NCBI GenBank assembly: GCA_029932795.1
Contig: JAOZPL010000012.1
Coordinates: forward strand, 997-15,254
DNA from: Candidatus Zixiibacteriota bacterium
GTDB taxonomy: Bacteria > Zixibacteria > MSB-5A5 > GN15 > FEB-12
Direction of reading: 5' to 3'
Length of the DNA stretch: 14,258 nucleotides
A program made the translations under genes and the position numbers. The notes under the pieces are model-generated. The model saw only the letters and a list, made by a program, of their open reading frames with translations. It searched no databases and was not told the origin of the DNA. Of the stretch, positions 7,988 to 14,258 are shown in pieces. Within the stretch, counting starts at the first letter, position 1, and each line of letters starts with the position of its first letter.

Positions 7988-9301
7988 TCACTCGTCCCCC
8001 GTGATTATTCTCCTGCGCCTGTATGTTTCTCCGCCGCCGGTTGTGTATGTGGCATAAAATGAAAAGTAATTCGTGTTATCGGCATCGTGATCCCAGGGAT
8101 TGTTCCATTGTAGTGGGGATGATTGGTCATCCCTGGTCATGGGCGGTGGGTAGCCAACATAATCATAATTGATATTGCAAACGGCACTGAGAACACCGAG
8201 GGCTGCCGAATAATCAACACCGCTAGTCATGCTGATTGACAGACCGGTTTTGCTTGTCCAGGTTCCCGGTGAATTTGTACCAACGCCCGTATAATCGGTT
8301 GTATTGTCGATCAGATCATCCGGCACATTAGCGCCACAGTCGTAAATCGCCATCTGGGCTGTTGCAGAACCTGTACCAAGACTAACAGTCAATTCCGTAA
8401 CGGTTTCGCCGGTGCCAGCTGTATGCCAATCGCTATCTCTCTGGAAGCTCCAATTGTAGCCCGACCCGATGCCACCGAAACCAGCCCCTTTTGTCGTATT
8501 GCCGAAAGTGGGATCGATTGTTACCGGATAGGTTGCATGTTCAAGAAAAATAGCGGGCACATTGACTGACAGACAACCGGCCTTCGTATCTATGTGAAGG
8601 TCGCACCAGAGAGTATCTTTTCCACTCGCGTCCCAAACCCTCGGGCGGTAAATATGGAATGCCTTGCCTGTTTTGTAATTTACGATGTTGGTATCTGCCC
8701 CGTTTATCTTAATGTGGTTGTCCCTCTTGCTGGCGTGATAGACGGCATAGGAATTGAAGACGCTGTCCGGTATGTCCGGCGGTTCCACGAAAGTCTCATC
8801 AGCAACCATTGCCGCACTGTCCTGATAGTAAAATACCAGGCCCTTTATTTCTATGGGATAGATGAAAACATTCGTGTCGGGCATCTCCTTCAAGATGATC
8901 TGCCACTCAAACTCGGTCTCGTTCCTGGCGAACATGTCATGTGTAAGCACCAGGTTTGACAGCTCCACTCGCGGCTCATCATTGAAGGAACTGTTTGTCA
9001 TCTCCGGTGAAATCATCGGATGCTCCGGCGTTGAGAGATTCACCCGGAACCGGCACTCTCCTTGCCAGAGGGTGATCATGAAAACGGGATCGAAGCCCTC
9101 AGTATTGGAATCGCCGATTTCGACTGTCATCCGTTTCGACTTGACGCGCGCATCCGTTTCCCCATCCCAGAATCTGATCGCGGTTGATACCGTGGCAGGA
9201 GGTTCCCCCTGAGATTGCGCCTCGTCAACGCCAATCATCAAAGGTGTGATCAGGCAGACGAACACAACACGGCTTACACATTTGGCAGGACACATCTTCA
9301 T
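7988..9301 (-). CDS. Exported beta-rich protein of phage-structural type
   Basis: 437 residues. An N-terminal hydrophobic segment (VVFVCLITPLMIGV, about 11-25) followed by DEAQSQG reads as a Sec signal peptide. Residues 180-265 contain YKTGKAFHIYRPRVWDASG and then ATYPVTIDPTFGNTTKGAG (256-274), a pattern I associate with hypothetical proteins of phage and metagenomic origin. The C-terminal part (280-425) is a Gly/Thr/Ser-rich beta domain ending in a basic RRRRIIT tail. No catalytic motif is seen. The ATG at 9301 lies 4 bases after the stop of the 97-aa gene, so translation is probably coupled; the Shine-Dalgarno is weak. The gene looks AT-richer than the capsid gene: three 60-base lines I counted (from 8161, 8341 and 8701) gave 43, 47 and 45% GC, against 57% for the capsid line from 12781. 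This suggests a separate origin. Function unknown. Confidence 0.68.
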   Translation of the reverse strand: MKMCPAKCVSRVVFVCLITPLMIGVDEAQSQGEPPATVSTAIRFWDGETDARVKSKRMTVEIGDSNTEGFDPVFMITLWQGECRFRVNLSTPEHPMISPEMTNSSFNDEPRVELSNLVLTHDMFARNETEFEWQIILKEMPDTNVFIYPIEIKGLVFYYQDSAAMVADETFVEPPDIPDSVFNSYAVYHASKRDNHIKINGADTNIVNYKTGKAFHIYRPRVWDASGKDTLWCDLHIDTKAGCLSVNVPAIFLEHATYPVTIDPTFGNTTKGAGFGGIGSGYNWSFQRDSDWHTAGTGETVTELTVSLGTGSATAQMAIYDCGANVPDDLIDNTTDYTGVGTNSPGTWTSKTGLSISMTSGVDYSAALGVLSAVCNINYDYVGYPPPMTRDDQSSPLQWNNPWDHDADNTNYFSFYATYTTGGGETYRRRRIITGDE

Positions 9302-9305
9302 CCGG

Positions 9306-9599
9306 TTACTTCTTCTCCCTTGCCGGTTTGGATGACTTGCTGTCTTCTTTCTTCTCGTGCTTATTCTCTGTCAGCACTTTCCGGCGGATCTTCTCCAGAT
9401 CCTTCCACAGTCTTTTCTGTGCTGTTTCTTCCGGTGCCATTTTGCGATAGAACTCCATCATCTTCAGCCAATCTCCCAGCTTAGCGTTGTCTTTCGTTTG
9501 CTCGCAGAGCGCCTCGAAGTAATCCCGAATCAACTCTCTCAAGAGTTCAACCGGCTCCTTCGAGTTGTTTGATCTGGTCTGTCTCTTTTTCTTAGTCAC
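9306..9599 (-). CDS. Small charged helical protein, unknown function
   Basis: 97 residues, GTG start with GGAG 4 bases upstream, overlapping the previous gene's end by 8 bp, so it is probably translationally coupled. The N-terminus is basic (TKKKRQTRSNNSK), the middle (15-75) is strongly helical with alternating acidic and basic residues (DYFEALCEQ, LGDWLKMMEFYRKMAPEE), and the C-terminus is a lysine-rich disordered tail (ENKHEKKEDSKSSKPAREKK). It could be a nucleic-acid binding or assembly-chaperone protein of the virion module, but no family motif is recognised. Position in the operon and the good ribosome site make it a real gene. Confidence 0.6.
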   Translation of the reverse strand: MTKKKRQTRSNNSKEPVELLRELIRDYFEALCEQTKDNAKLGDWLKMMEFYRKMAPEETAQKRLWKDLEKIRRKVLTENKHEKKEDSKSSKPAREKK

Positions 9600-9966
9600 C
9601 CATCTCCAGAATCAGGAGGTCCACTGTCACCGCCCCCGGTGCCTCCGAATCACGCGCTATCCTGCACCTGTCACTTGACTCCTGGCCGACTACGAAGACC
9701 GGGTAGCGGTCCCTGGAGCGAGGAATAACTCGCGGCGACTTAATCAATACCGGTAACTGGTTACCCCGGTGATCGACAAGCTGATTAAACACCAGTTCTT
9801 GTTCTCCCTGTCCGATGTCAGCCTTGCCGAACAGAACCGACATTGTTGATCCCACTTCCTCTGCCGTGAGAAATGTGACCCCTCCCAGGCTCGGTAAACC
9901 CCAGATTACAACGTCCGGTACAAACCACGCCCGGCGAGAGGTCAGCTTTTCCAATCCTGAATGCAT
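9592..9966 (-). CDS. Small phage-module protein, unknown (possible head completion or tail-terminator role)
   Basis: 124 residues with an AGGAGG 5 bases before the ATG, among the strongest ribosome sites in the operon. Predicted largely beta: hydrophobic alternation in WFVPDVVIWGLPSLGGVTFL, then FGKADIGQGEQELVFNQLV, and a C-terminal VTVDLLILEMGD. It has no signal peptide or membrane segment, so it acts in the cytoplasm or in the particle. It lies directly after the neck/connector-like gene, where head-completion and tail-terminator proteins are often encoded, but sequence alone does not confirm that role. Its last 8 bases overlap the start of the next gene. Confidence 0.6.
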   Translation of the reverse strand: MHSGLEKLTSRRAWFVPDVVIWGLPSLGGVTFLTAEEVGSTMSVLFGKADIGQGEQELVFNQLVDHRGNQLPVLIKSPRVIPRSRDRYPVFVVGQESSDRCRIARDSEAPGAVTVDLLILEMGD

Positions 9967-9977
9967 ATCTTCCTCCT

Positions 9978-10790
9978 TTAGCTGTGGCGTGGTGCGGCCG
10001 GACCGCTGTATGGCGCACGGAATGCCCTGAGCAGCTTGTCAGCCTGTTCGGTATACTCGTCAGCCAGTTTCATCCACACGAGCGCGTTCTTGTCGGCTCC
10101 ATGTTTACCGGTCAACTCACGTGCTGCCGCCGTGCGGCAAATGATTTCGAGCGCCCGACAGGTGGCGGCTGCACCAAGGGTTGTATCCGCACCAAACTGT
10201 CGATCCGGATCAACCTCCCGTTCAACCAGGCCATTGGCCGTAACAACAGCATTAGCGAGAATCTCTTCGTTAAAACTCTGATGGACAGGCTGATAATCCA
10301 GCCACACGGCCTCCCCATCGGCAATATCACCACCAGCCAGAACGCGTATCTCTCCCCGCTCGGCACGTACCTGGTAATCGCTGCCAGCTTCGTAAAGCGT
10401 ATACACCATATACCAAACCGTTACCGACTGCCCTGATGAGAGTCCGCCACCGCTTTTGGCAATCAGATCTCCGGTATCATAATCAACGATGTAATCAAGA
10501 TTCTCGATATAGACCTCTCCGAGAGAGCTGTCCGAGGCCACCACGACTGATCCACGCACCAGTGGCGCGGAAACCAGTGAGTTCCGGCCGCTAGCAAGGT
10601 TGAACGACGTGCGTGTCGGCTCATTCGTCTGATGCGATTTGACCCGTAAGGATGATTCCTCGACAGCACCACCGTAAAACGGAGTATAGTCATTCCCTGT
10701 AACCACCATGATCTGGTCACGTATGCAGTCCTGGATCGGAAACCGGGCGACCAGATGATGCCTGACCTGTTCAACATTTGTATAGGACAC
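9978..10790 (-). CDS. Putative virion neck / head-tail connector-like protein
   Basis: 270 residues, GTG start with AGGAGG 6 bases upstream. The N-terminal part (MSYTNVEQVRHHLV) is helical and resembles the start of adaptor/connector proteins. The middle (about 30-170) is beta-rich (VYIENLDYIVDYDTGDLIA, then VTVWYMVYTLYEAG). The C-terminal part (180-262) is helical with ADTTLGAAATCRALEIICRT, then LADEYTEQADKLLRAFR, like the C-terminal helices of gp6-type head-tail connectors. The large beta insertion makes it longer than typical gp6-like proteins (about 100-200 aa), so it may be a fusion of connector and tail-like domains. It sits 3 bases after the beta-propeller gene, in the head-to-neck part of the operon. 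Role inferred from architecture and position. Confidence 0.55.
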   Translation of the reverse strand: MSYTNVEQVRHHLVARFPIQDCIRDQIMVVTGNDYTPFYGGAVEESSLRVKSHQTNEPTRTSFNLASGRNSLVSAPLVRGSVVVASDSSLGEVYIENLDYIVDYDTGDLIAKSGGGLSSGQSVTVWYMVYTLYEAGSDYQVRAERGEIRVLAGGDIADGEAVWLDYQPVHQSFNEEILANAVVTANGLVEREVDPDRQFGADTTLGAAATCRALEIICRTAAARELTGKHGADKNALVWMKLADEYTEQADKLLRAFRAPYSGPAAPRHS

Positions 10791-10793
10791 CCG

Positions 10794-12206
10794 TTACCTC
10801 CTGAATATGAGCCGTGAAATCCCGGATACCGCCGATATCCGGCTTCCCACCGGTCCGGTGCTGTATGAAGAGACGACCTCAATCCTGAGCCAGAACCTGC
10901 TAACCGAGTTCACCGGGCACTTCTGCCAGTCATCCGGCACGCTCAGGTAATCATTCCAGAGCAAAACCGGAACGTTTGTTGCATCGAGATGCGACACGCC
11001 ACTGGCGGGGGTCAACTCTTTCCACTCCGCTCCATCCCAGTAATTGTAGTTCACGGTTCCACCACTGCCCGCAGTAGAAAGATGGAAATGGGCATAACGA
11101 AAGGGCGCCTCCATGCCGAGATATAGCCGGTCACCGGCGTCCTTGATTAGACAACCGGACTCGGAATGATAAACATCAGCCGTAGCGCCACTCTCAGCCG
11201 CGGTGGTCAGATCCTCGCAGGTTTCTGAGGATGCGTTGTAGAGGATCACCGAATCATACGGCTTGGCCCGGCTGTCCAGGACAGCCGGTATCGGGAAACT
11301 CCCCGTCTTCCGCACCGTGTACTTCATGATCATCTGGGCTCCCTGATACGGAGCGAGATATGCCACTACCGGCACGTTCTGACGGAAAAAAATCTGCGGT
11401 GAGTGGCCGGAGTTATCATCAATGGTAACTGTCGTCCCCCAACTGTTGCCGTCGTATTCCCGATAATAAATCCCAAGGTTATAGAACACCACCCCGAGAA
11501 GACCATCGGAGTTGATAGCAGCGTCAAACTCGCCAGAAAAGTCGTTACCGCTTGCAATCGTCTGAGCCGTCGACCAGTTCCCGCCTCCTACAGGCCGCGA
11601 ACGCATGGCTATAAATTGTCCCCCCCGGGTATAAATCAGGTATATGTCATCGGGGCCGACCACGGTTTTCCCATACGCAGACGTCGATGAACCGACCAGC
11701 TCCGTACCCGGGTCACTTGCACCGGCACCCCAGGTGGTGCCGCCGTCGGTTGACGATTTAATCTGTATGGTCCGCGTAGGCGATGAGAACCGGGCAAAGC
11801 TCAGCCAGAGTGTACCTGACTGTTCCAGCGCGACGGAGGGGTCAAAACACTGATCACCGTTGAAGGCCGTCACTTTCGAGCCGACCGACCAGCTCCCTCC
11901 GGAGAAAGTCAACTTTCGTGTAACAAGGTAGTTGGTTGACGTCTCAGAATAGGCCAGGTGGATGTCGCCGTCAGGCTCCATGACACAATCGAAACTACCA
12001 TCGTAAGCATCGGACACAATCGTCTGCAGGTTTGACCACGACGTATGCGGCGGATCGGCACACGAGAGCTTGATTTCGCTGGCCGATGTCTGCATCAACA
12101 CAACCAGCCGTCCGCTGTATTCACCGGATACGATCTCAAGGAGCTTCTGTCCGAAAGCGTGCCCCAGCGGGCTGGCAGCCTCGGACACGGTGATTTTTTT
12201 AAGCAT
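10794..12206 (-). CDS. Asp-box beta-propeller virion protein with C-terminal beta domain
   Basis: 470 residues. Residues 20-300 show repeated beta-strand blocks of a sialidase/BNR-type propeller, including one perfect Asp-box S152-T-D154-G-G-T-T-W159 and several degenerate W/D blocks (SGGSWSVGS, GGGNWSTAQT, DGNSWGTTV). Residues 385-460 form a separate domain (YWDGAEWKELTPASGV, then VNSVSRFWLRIEV) of a kind I associate with phage tail proteins. No signal peptide is present. Asp-box propellers bind or cleave glycans, but the arginine triad of a true sialidase is not apparent, so binding is more likely than catalysis. The start is set at ATG 12206 (AAAGGA just upstream); an in-frame GTG at 12227 lies inside a GC hairpin and has no ribosome site. 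Its place between capsid and neck genes is unusual for a receptor-binding protein. Confidence 0.72.
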   Translation of the reverse strand: MLKKITVSEAASPLGHAFGQKLLEIVSGEYSGRLVVLMQTSASEIKLSCADPPHTSWSNLQTIVSDAYDGSFDCVMEPDGDIHLAYSETSTNYLVTRKLTFSGGSWSVGSKVTAFNGDQCFDPSVALEQSGTLWLSFARFSSPTRTIQIKSSTDGGTTWGAGASDPGTELVGSSTSAYGKTVVGPDDIYLIYTRGGQFIAMRSRPVGGGNWSTAQTIASGNDFSGEFDAAINSDGLLGVVFYNLGIYYREYDGNSWGTTVTIDDNSGHSPQIFFRQNVPVVAYLAPYQGAQMIMKYTVRKTGSFPIPAVLDSRAKPYDSVILYNASSETCEDLTTAAESGATADVYHSESGCLIKDAGDRLYLGMEAPFRYAHFHLSTAGSGGTVNYNYWDGAEWKELTPASGVSHLDATNVPVLLWNDYLSVPDDWQKCPVNSVSRFWLRIEVVSSYSTGPVGSRISAVSGISRLIFRR

Positions 12207-12226
12207 GATTCCTTTGCTTATTTTCA

Positions 12227-12249
12227 CGGGCCCGGTTGACCCGGGCCCG
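12227..12249 (-). promoter_or_regulatory. GC-rich intergenic hairpin between capsid and propeller genes
   Basis: Perfect 9-bp inverted repeat CGGGCCCGG (12227-12235) and CCGGGCCCG (12241-12249) around a 5-base loop. It starts about 10 bp after the capsid-type stop codon in the direction of transcription. No T-run follows on either strand, so a simple intrinsic terminator is unlikely. It could partly attenuate transcription or protect the capsid mRNA 3' end, raising capsid output relative to downstream genes. Confidence 0.6.
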
Positions 12250-12259
12250 ATACGACCAA

Positions 12260-13360
12260 TTAGTACTGGTAATCAAGAACAACCGAGGCATCCCTGATCA
12301 CCTTGGCATAGGTGATCGATTCAGAAACAACTGCTTCCTCGAACCGTTGTTCGATGATCTTATCATACTCGACCAGCAACGGCTGGGTGATCACTTCCTC
12401 AATGCCAAAGCGGTGATCCAGGCCGATCACGTAGTCGGTGGGAACTTCATCTGAACGGACCAGCTTCGCGCCCAGAGGGCTGAACAGATCACCGCTGGCC
12501 TGGAAACGATACCCCGCCAGCGGATCCTTGAACTCATCCAGTGTCAGGATCGTCTTGAGCGAGTTGACGTGGCAGATGATCGTATTCATCTCGAAGGGGG
12601 CGAACTGCGCCCACAGGGAAATGAGATCATCATAGTCCAGCGTCCCACTGGCCGCGGAATTAATCACTGTGGCCCCGTTGTCATTGCCGTCGCCGTTGAT
12701 GATGGTGTCCACCACCATGCCGATCTTGTCCGTCTGCATCTTGAAACCGATGTACCAGAGAAGAACGCGGAACTGTGAAGTAGTCCGGTACCGAAGCGCC
12801 TTATAGCTGGCCTTCAGGGCCAACCCGTAATCACGGACATTAACCGCGTTTGTCTGCTCCGTGACCAGAAGTTGCGGTACCTCGGCACCTTCGCCGATCG
12901 GCCGCATTGAGAATCGGCTGTCATCCGAAGTATCAACAAAGAACGGCGTGTAACGATTGCTGGCCACGGTGGTGCTGTTAGCTACCAGCCGCCCCAGCTC
13001 AGGTCGCATCGCCTGACCCTTCTTGATCTCCCGCATCATGAACTCCGGCATGAGGGCCGGAGCTTTCTGGAAAAACTGCTCCACCGTGGTTGGAGTCCTG
13101 CCACCCAGCCGGATACCGGCCAGCGCGAGCTGGCGTTCAAAAGCATCCAGCGGACAGCCGGCTTCGGTCGGATCATACTCCTCGCTCTCCAGAAGCTCCG
13201 AGAGAGTCAATCCTCTGGCCTCTGCTTCGAGGTAGGTGTCGCGGTCAAGCTCAATTGCCGCCGCACGGCTGAGATCAACCTGACCGGCAAACGAACCCTT
13301 GCCCGCTTCCTGTTCAACCTGAGCACCGGCTGCGGAATTGAAAAGCTGATAGAAATCCAT
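12260..13360 (-). CDS. Major capsid protein, HK97-fold type (putative)
   Basis: 366 residues from the preferred start. Residues 1-100 form a helical N-terminal arm rich in Ala, Glu and Leu (with EEYDPTEAGCPLDAFERQLA), possibly a delta/scaffold-like region. The capsid core follows from TTVEQFFQKAPALMPEFM, with IGEGAEVPQL, then RDYGLALKASYKALRYRT, the long helix WYIGFKMQTDKIGMVVDTI, and the C-terminal VIRDASVVLDYQY. This order fits an HK97-fold shell protein, and a decoration-like gene lies immediately upstream. The start is ATG 13360, with AGGGAG 5 bases upstream and 13 bp after the previous stop; the frame stays open for 28 further codons (to 13444) but that part overlaps the decoration gene. 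An encapsulin is less likely because capsid-assembly partners and tail-like genes surround it. The protein would form the shell with the upstream cement-like protein. Confidence 0.8.
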   Translation of the reverse strand: MDFYQLFNSAAGAQVEQEAGKGSFAGQVDLSRAAAIELDRDTYLEAEARGLTLSELLESEEYDPTEAGCPLDAFERQLALAGIRLGGRTPTTVEQFFQKAPALMPEFMMREIKKGQAMRPELGRLVANSTTVASNRYTPFFVDTSDDSRFSMRPIGEGAEVPQLLVTEQTNAVNVRDYGLALKASYKALRYRTTSQFRVLLWYIGFKMQTDKIGMVVDTIINGDGNDNGATVINSAASGTLDYDDLISLWAQFAPFEMNTIICHVNSLKTILTLDEFKDPLAGYRFQASGDLFSPLGAKLVRSDEVPTDYVIGLDHRFGIEEVITQPLLVEYDKIIEQRFEEAVVSESITYAKVIRDASVVLDYQY

Positions 13361-13373
13361 GACAACTCCCTGC

Positions 13374-13796
13374 CTAGTTAAGAAGGATAAGGCAATCTGT
13401 GGTGCCGTTGACCTCCAGCACCGTTCCTCGGGCGATATTGCCACCTGCCGGGTCGTCGCTGGTTAACGCCGGCGCCTGTTTGACCGTCCCGGCACTGCCG
13501 CCGACCACCCTGTTCCCCACAGTCGGGTACGTCGATGAGATTGCCAGGCGACAAATGCCACCAATCTGCACCGTGGCCAGGCGTTCGCCATCGTCGTTGT
13601 CGGAGAGGGTCAAGCTGATGAGTTTACCAAGAAGCTGCCCGCCATTGGTGACAGGGCCAACCTCGTTATTGCCTGTTAACTCCACTGGCTCACCGATATC
13701 AGTGTCTTTCAGGTTATCCACCCCGCCGGTCTGGCTGATACCAAACGTCGCCAGCACAGGCGCTATCGTTTCAAGATTCTGTTCTCGTACTGACAT
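13374..13796 (-). CDS. Capsid cement / decoration-like protein (DUF2190-like beta barrel)
   Basis: 140 residues from ATG 13796, which has GAGG 5 bases upstream; an ATG at 13814 adds six residues without a ribosome site. Predicted mostly beta: GEPVELTGNNEVGPV, GQLLGKLISLTLSD, LATVQIGGICRLAI, VGNRVVGGSAGTV, then IARGTVLEVNGTTDCLILL. The alternating short strands with Gly turns (G-x-V/L, variable loop, VQIGGI, closing VLEV) are characteristic of small capsid cement proteins of the DUF2190 type, which bind the outside of an HK97 shell and stabilise it. Its position directly upstream of the capsid gene fits. Assignment from pattern and context. Confidence 0.66.
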   Translation of the reverse strand: MSVREQNLETIAPVLATFGISQTGGVDNLKDTDIGEPVELTGNNEVGPVTNGGQLLGKLISLTLSDNDDGERLATVQIGGICRLAISSTYPTVGNRVVGGSAGTVKQAPALTSDDPAGGNIARGTVLEVNGTTDCLILLN

Positions 13797-13859
13797 GTTT
13801 TCCTCTTCTGTCATATGTTTTTCAAAGATTCGTTAAGAAGGGAGACTATCCCGCTGGTC

Positions 13860-13874
13860 GGGAAATCGTTTCCC
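13860..13874. repeat. Short inverted repeat upstream of decoration gene
   Basis: GGGAAA-TCG-TTTCCC is a perfect 6-base palindrome in the 84-bp gap between the helical protein gene and the decoration gene (13797-13880). A second weak stem (GGGA, five bases, TCCC, then TTCTT on the minus strand) follows downstream. Either could be a regulatory or termination element. This is the only gap of notable length inside the cassette, so an internal promoter or attenuator could sit here; no convincing promoter boxes are seen. Confidence 0.3.
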
Positions 13875-13880
13875 ACGCTG

Positions 13881-14258
13881 TCACTTATAGACACTCAGAT
13901 CCTGCGCTTCCGCCAGCTTTCGCCCGGATTCACGCAACAGGCCGAAACTGGTTGGAAAGCTGTCACGAAATCTCGCCGACATCCTGCGGTAACACGCCAC
14001 CAGCTCGGTGGCACCCAGGGACGAAAGCGAGTTGACAAACGAGAGAGCTTCCTGCCAGGAATCCGTCTTTCGCTCGACTGCTGCCATCGCTTTCACCATA
14101 CCGGCAATCCGTTGCGTGTAATCGGCGCGCAGAAGTTGCAGTTGGTCCTCGATTTCCCGATGTGAGTTCAACTCGTCGCCCACCTCAACCAGCCACGACC
14201 TGAGAAGATCAAAGTCAATCACCGACATACTCTGGTCGTTCAGTGTCTCCAGCAGGTG
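13881..14258 (-). CDS. Helical phage-module protein, unknown (start uncertain, may extend past window)
   Basis: At least 115 residues if it starts at ATG 14228. The same frame stays open through the remaining ten codons to the window edge (reading HLLETLNDQS), so it may be the C-terminal part of a longer protein. The visible part is almost wholly helical with charged heptad-like stretches (LLRSWLVEVGDELNSHREIE, then MVKAMAAVERKTDSWQEALS) and no membrane segment. Position immediately before the decoration and capsid genes would suit a scaffolding or capsid-assembly protein, but no family motif is recognised. The ribosome site at 14228 is weak, which leaves an upstream start possible. Confidence 0.55.
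   Translation of the reverse strand, partial: HLLETLNDQSMSVIDFDLLRSWLVEVGDELNSHREIEDQLQLLRADYTQRIAGMVKAMAAVERKTDSWQEALSFVNSLSSLGATELVACYRRMSARFRDSFPTSFGLLRESGRKLAEAQDLSVYK

Larger units (their letters stand above)
6128..14258 (-). mobile_element. Phage-like virion structural cassette (prophage, remnant or domesticated element; partial)
   Basis: Ten consecutive minus-strand genes with short gaps or overlaps include a capsid-type protein, a decoration-like protein, a neck/connector-like protein, tail/fibre-like beta proteins and a holin-like membrane protein. This order (head genes first, lysis-type gene last) is that of a tailed-virus structural operon. Its left limit is sharp: the last gene ends at the terminator after a host gene, with no integrase, tRNA or direct repeat visible there. 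The upstream part (portal, terminase, replication) would lie right of the window. Recognisable tail tube, tape-measure, baseplate and endolysin genes are absent from the part seen. Whether it is a functional prophage cannot be judged from this window. Confidence 0.72.

Noticed and set aside
10794..12206. Active exo-sialidase
   Set aside because: Only one clear Asp-box is present and I could not identify the catalytic arginine triad or nucleophile. A binding or structural propeller is the safer reading.
12260..13360. Encapsulin nanocompartment instead of a phage capsid
   Set aside because: Encapsulin loci normally carry a cargo gene and lack decoration, neck and fibre genes. Here the neighbours are of virion type.
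13361..13444. 28-codon N-terminal extension of the capsid-type protein
   Set aside because: It lies mostly inside the decoration gene in another frame, while ATG 13360 has a good ribosome site just after the decoration stop.
1..14258. CRISPR array, insertion sequence, rRNA or tRNA genes
   Set aside because: Reading both strands I saw no regularly spaced repeats, transposase motifs with terminal inverted repeats, or RNA gene signatures.

Overview
The window looks like chromosomal DNA of an uncultured bacterium of the FCB/candidate-phylum type. A Zixibacteria-like organism is my best guess. The basis is a secreted multidomain protein ending in a type I dockerin in a non-cellulolytic context, moderate GC content, and the style of the neighbouring housekeeping genes. 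This is inference from gene character; no marker gene settles the taxonomy.

Left half (1-6082), host genes. A TPR protein enters from the left edge. It is followed by an intact site-2 metalloprotease (M50) on the + strand, which overlaps tail to tail by 23 bp with a minus-strand receiver-GAF-HD-GYP response regulator (c-di-GMP signalling). Upstream of that, also on the minus strand, lies lipoyl synthase (lipA). A 129-bp region separates the preferred lipA start from a divergent + strand gene for a 712-aa exported protein. That protein has Ig-like modules, a region resembling a C39-type papain-like peptidase whose catalytic positions appear lost, and a C-terminal dockerin.

Right half (6128-14258), a minus-strand virus-like structural cassette read from right to left. 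The order is a helical protein open to the window edge, a capsid cement/decoration-like protein, an HK97-fold-like major capsid protein, a GC-rich intergenic hairpin, an Asp-box beta-propeller protein, a neck/connector-like protein, two small unknown proteins, two proteins with Sec signal peptides and tail/fibre-like beta domains, and a small holin-like membrane protein. The genes are tightly packed (gaps of 3-36 bp or short overlaps, with a larger 84-bp gap before the decoration gene) and mostly have good ribosome binding sites. The array ends at a hairpin that probably also terminates the dockerin gene from the other side.

Portal, terminase, integrase, tail tape-measure and lysin genes are not in the window. 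Portal and terminase would be expected beyond the right edge. The most unusual feature is that the virion cassette runs straight into two Sec-exported proteins, with no recognisable tail genes between the neck-like gene and the end of the operon. This could be a short-tailed virus with novel tail or adhesion parts, a prophage remnant, or a domesticated capsid element.
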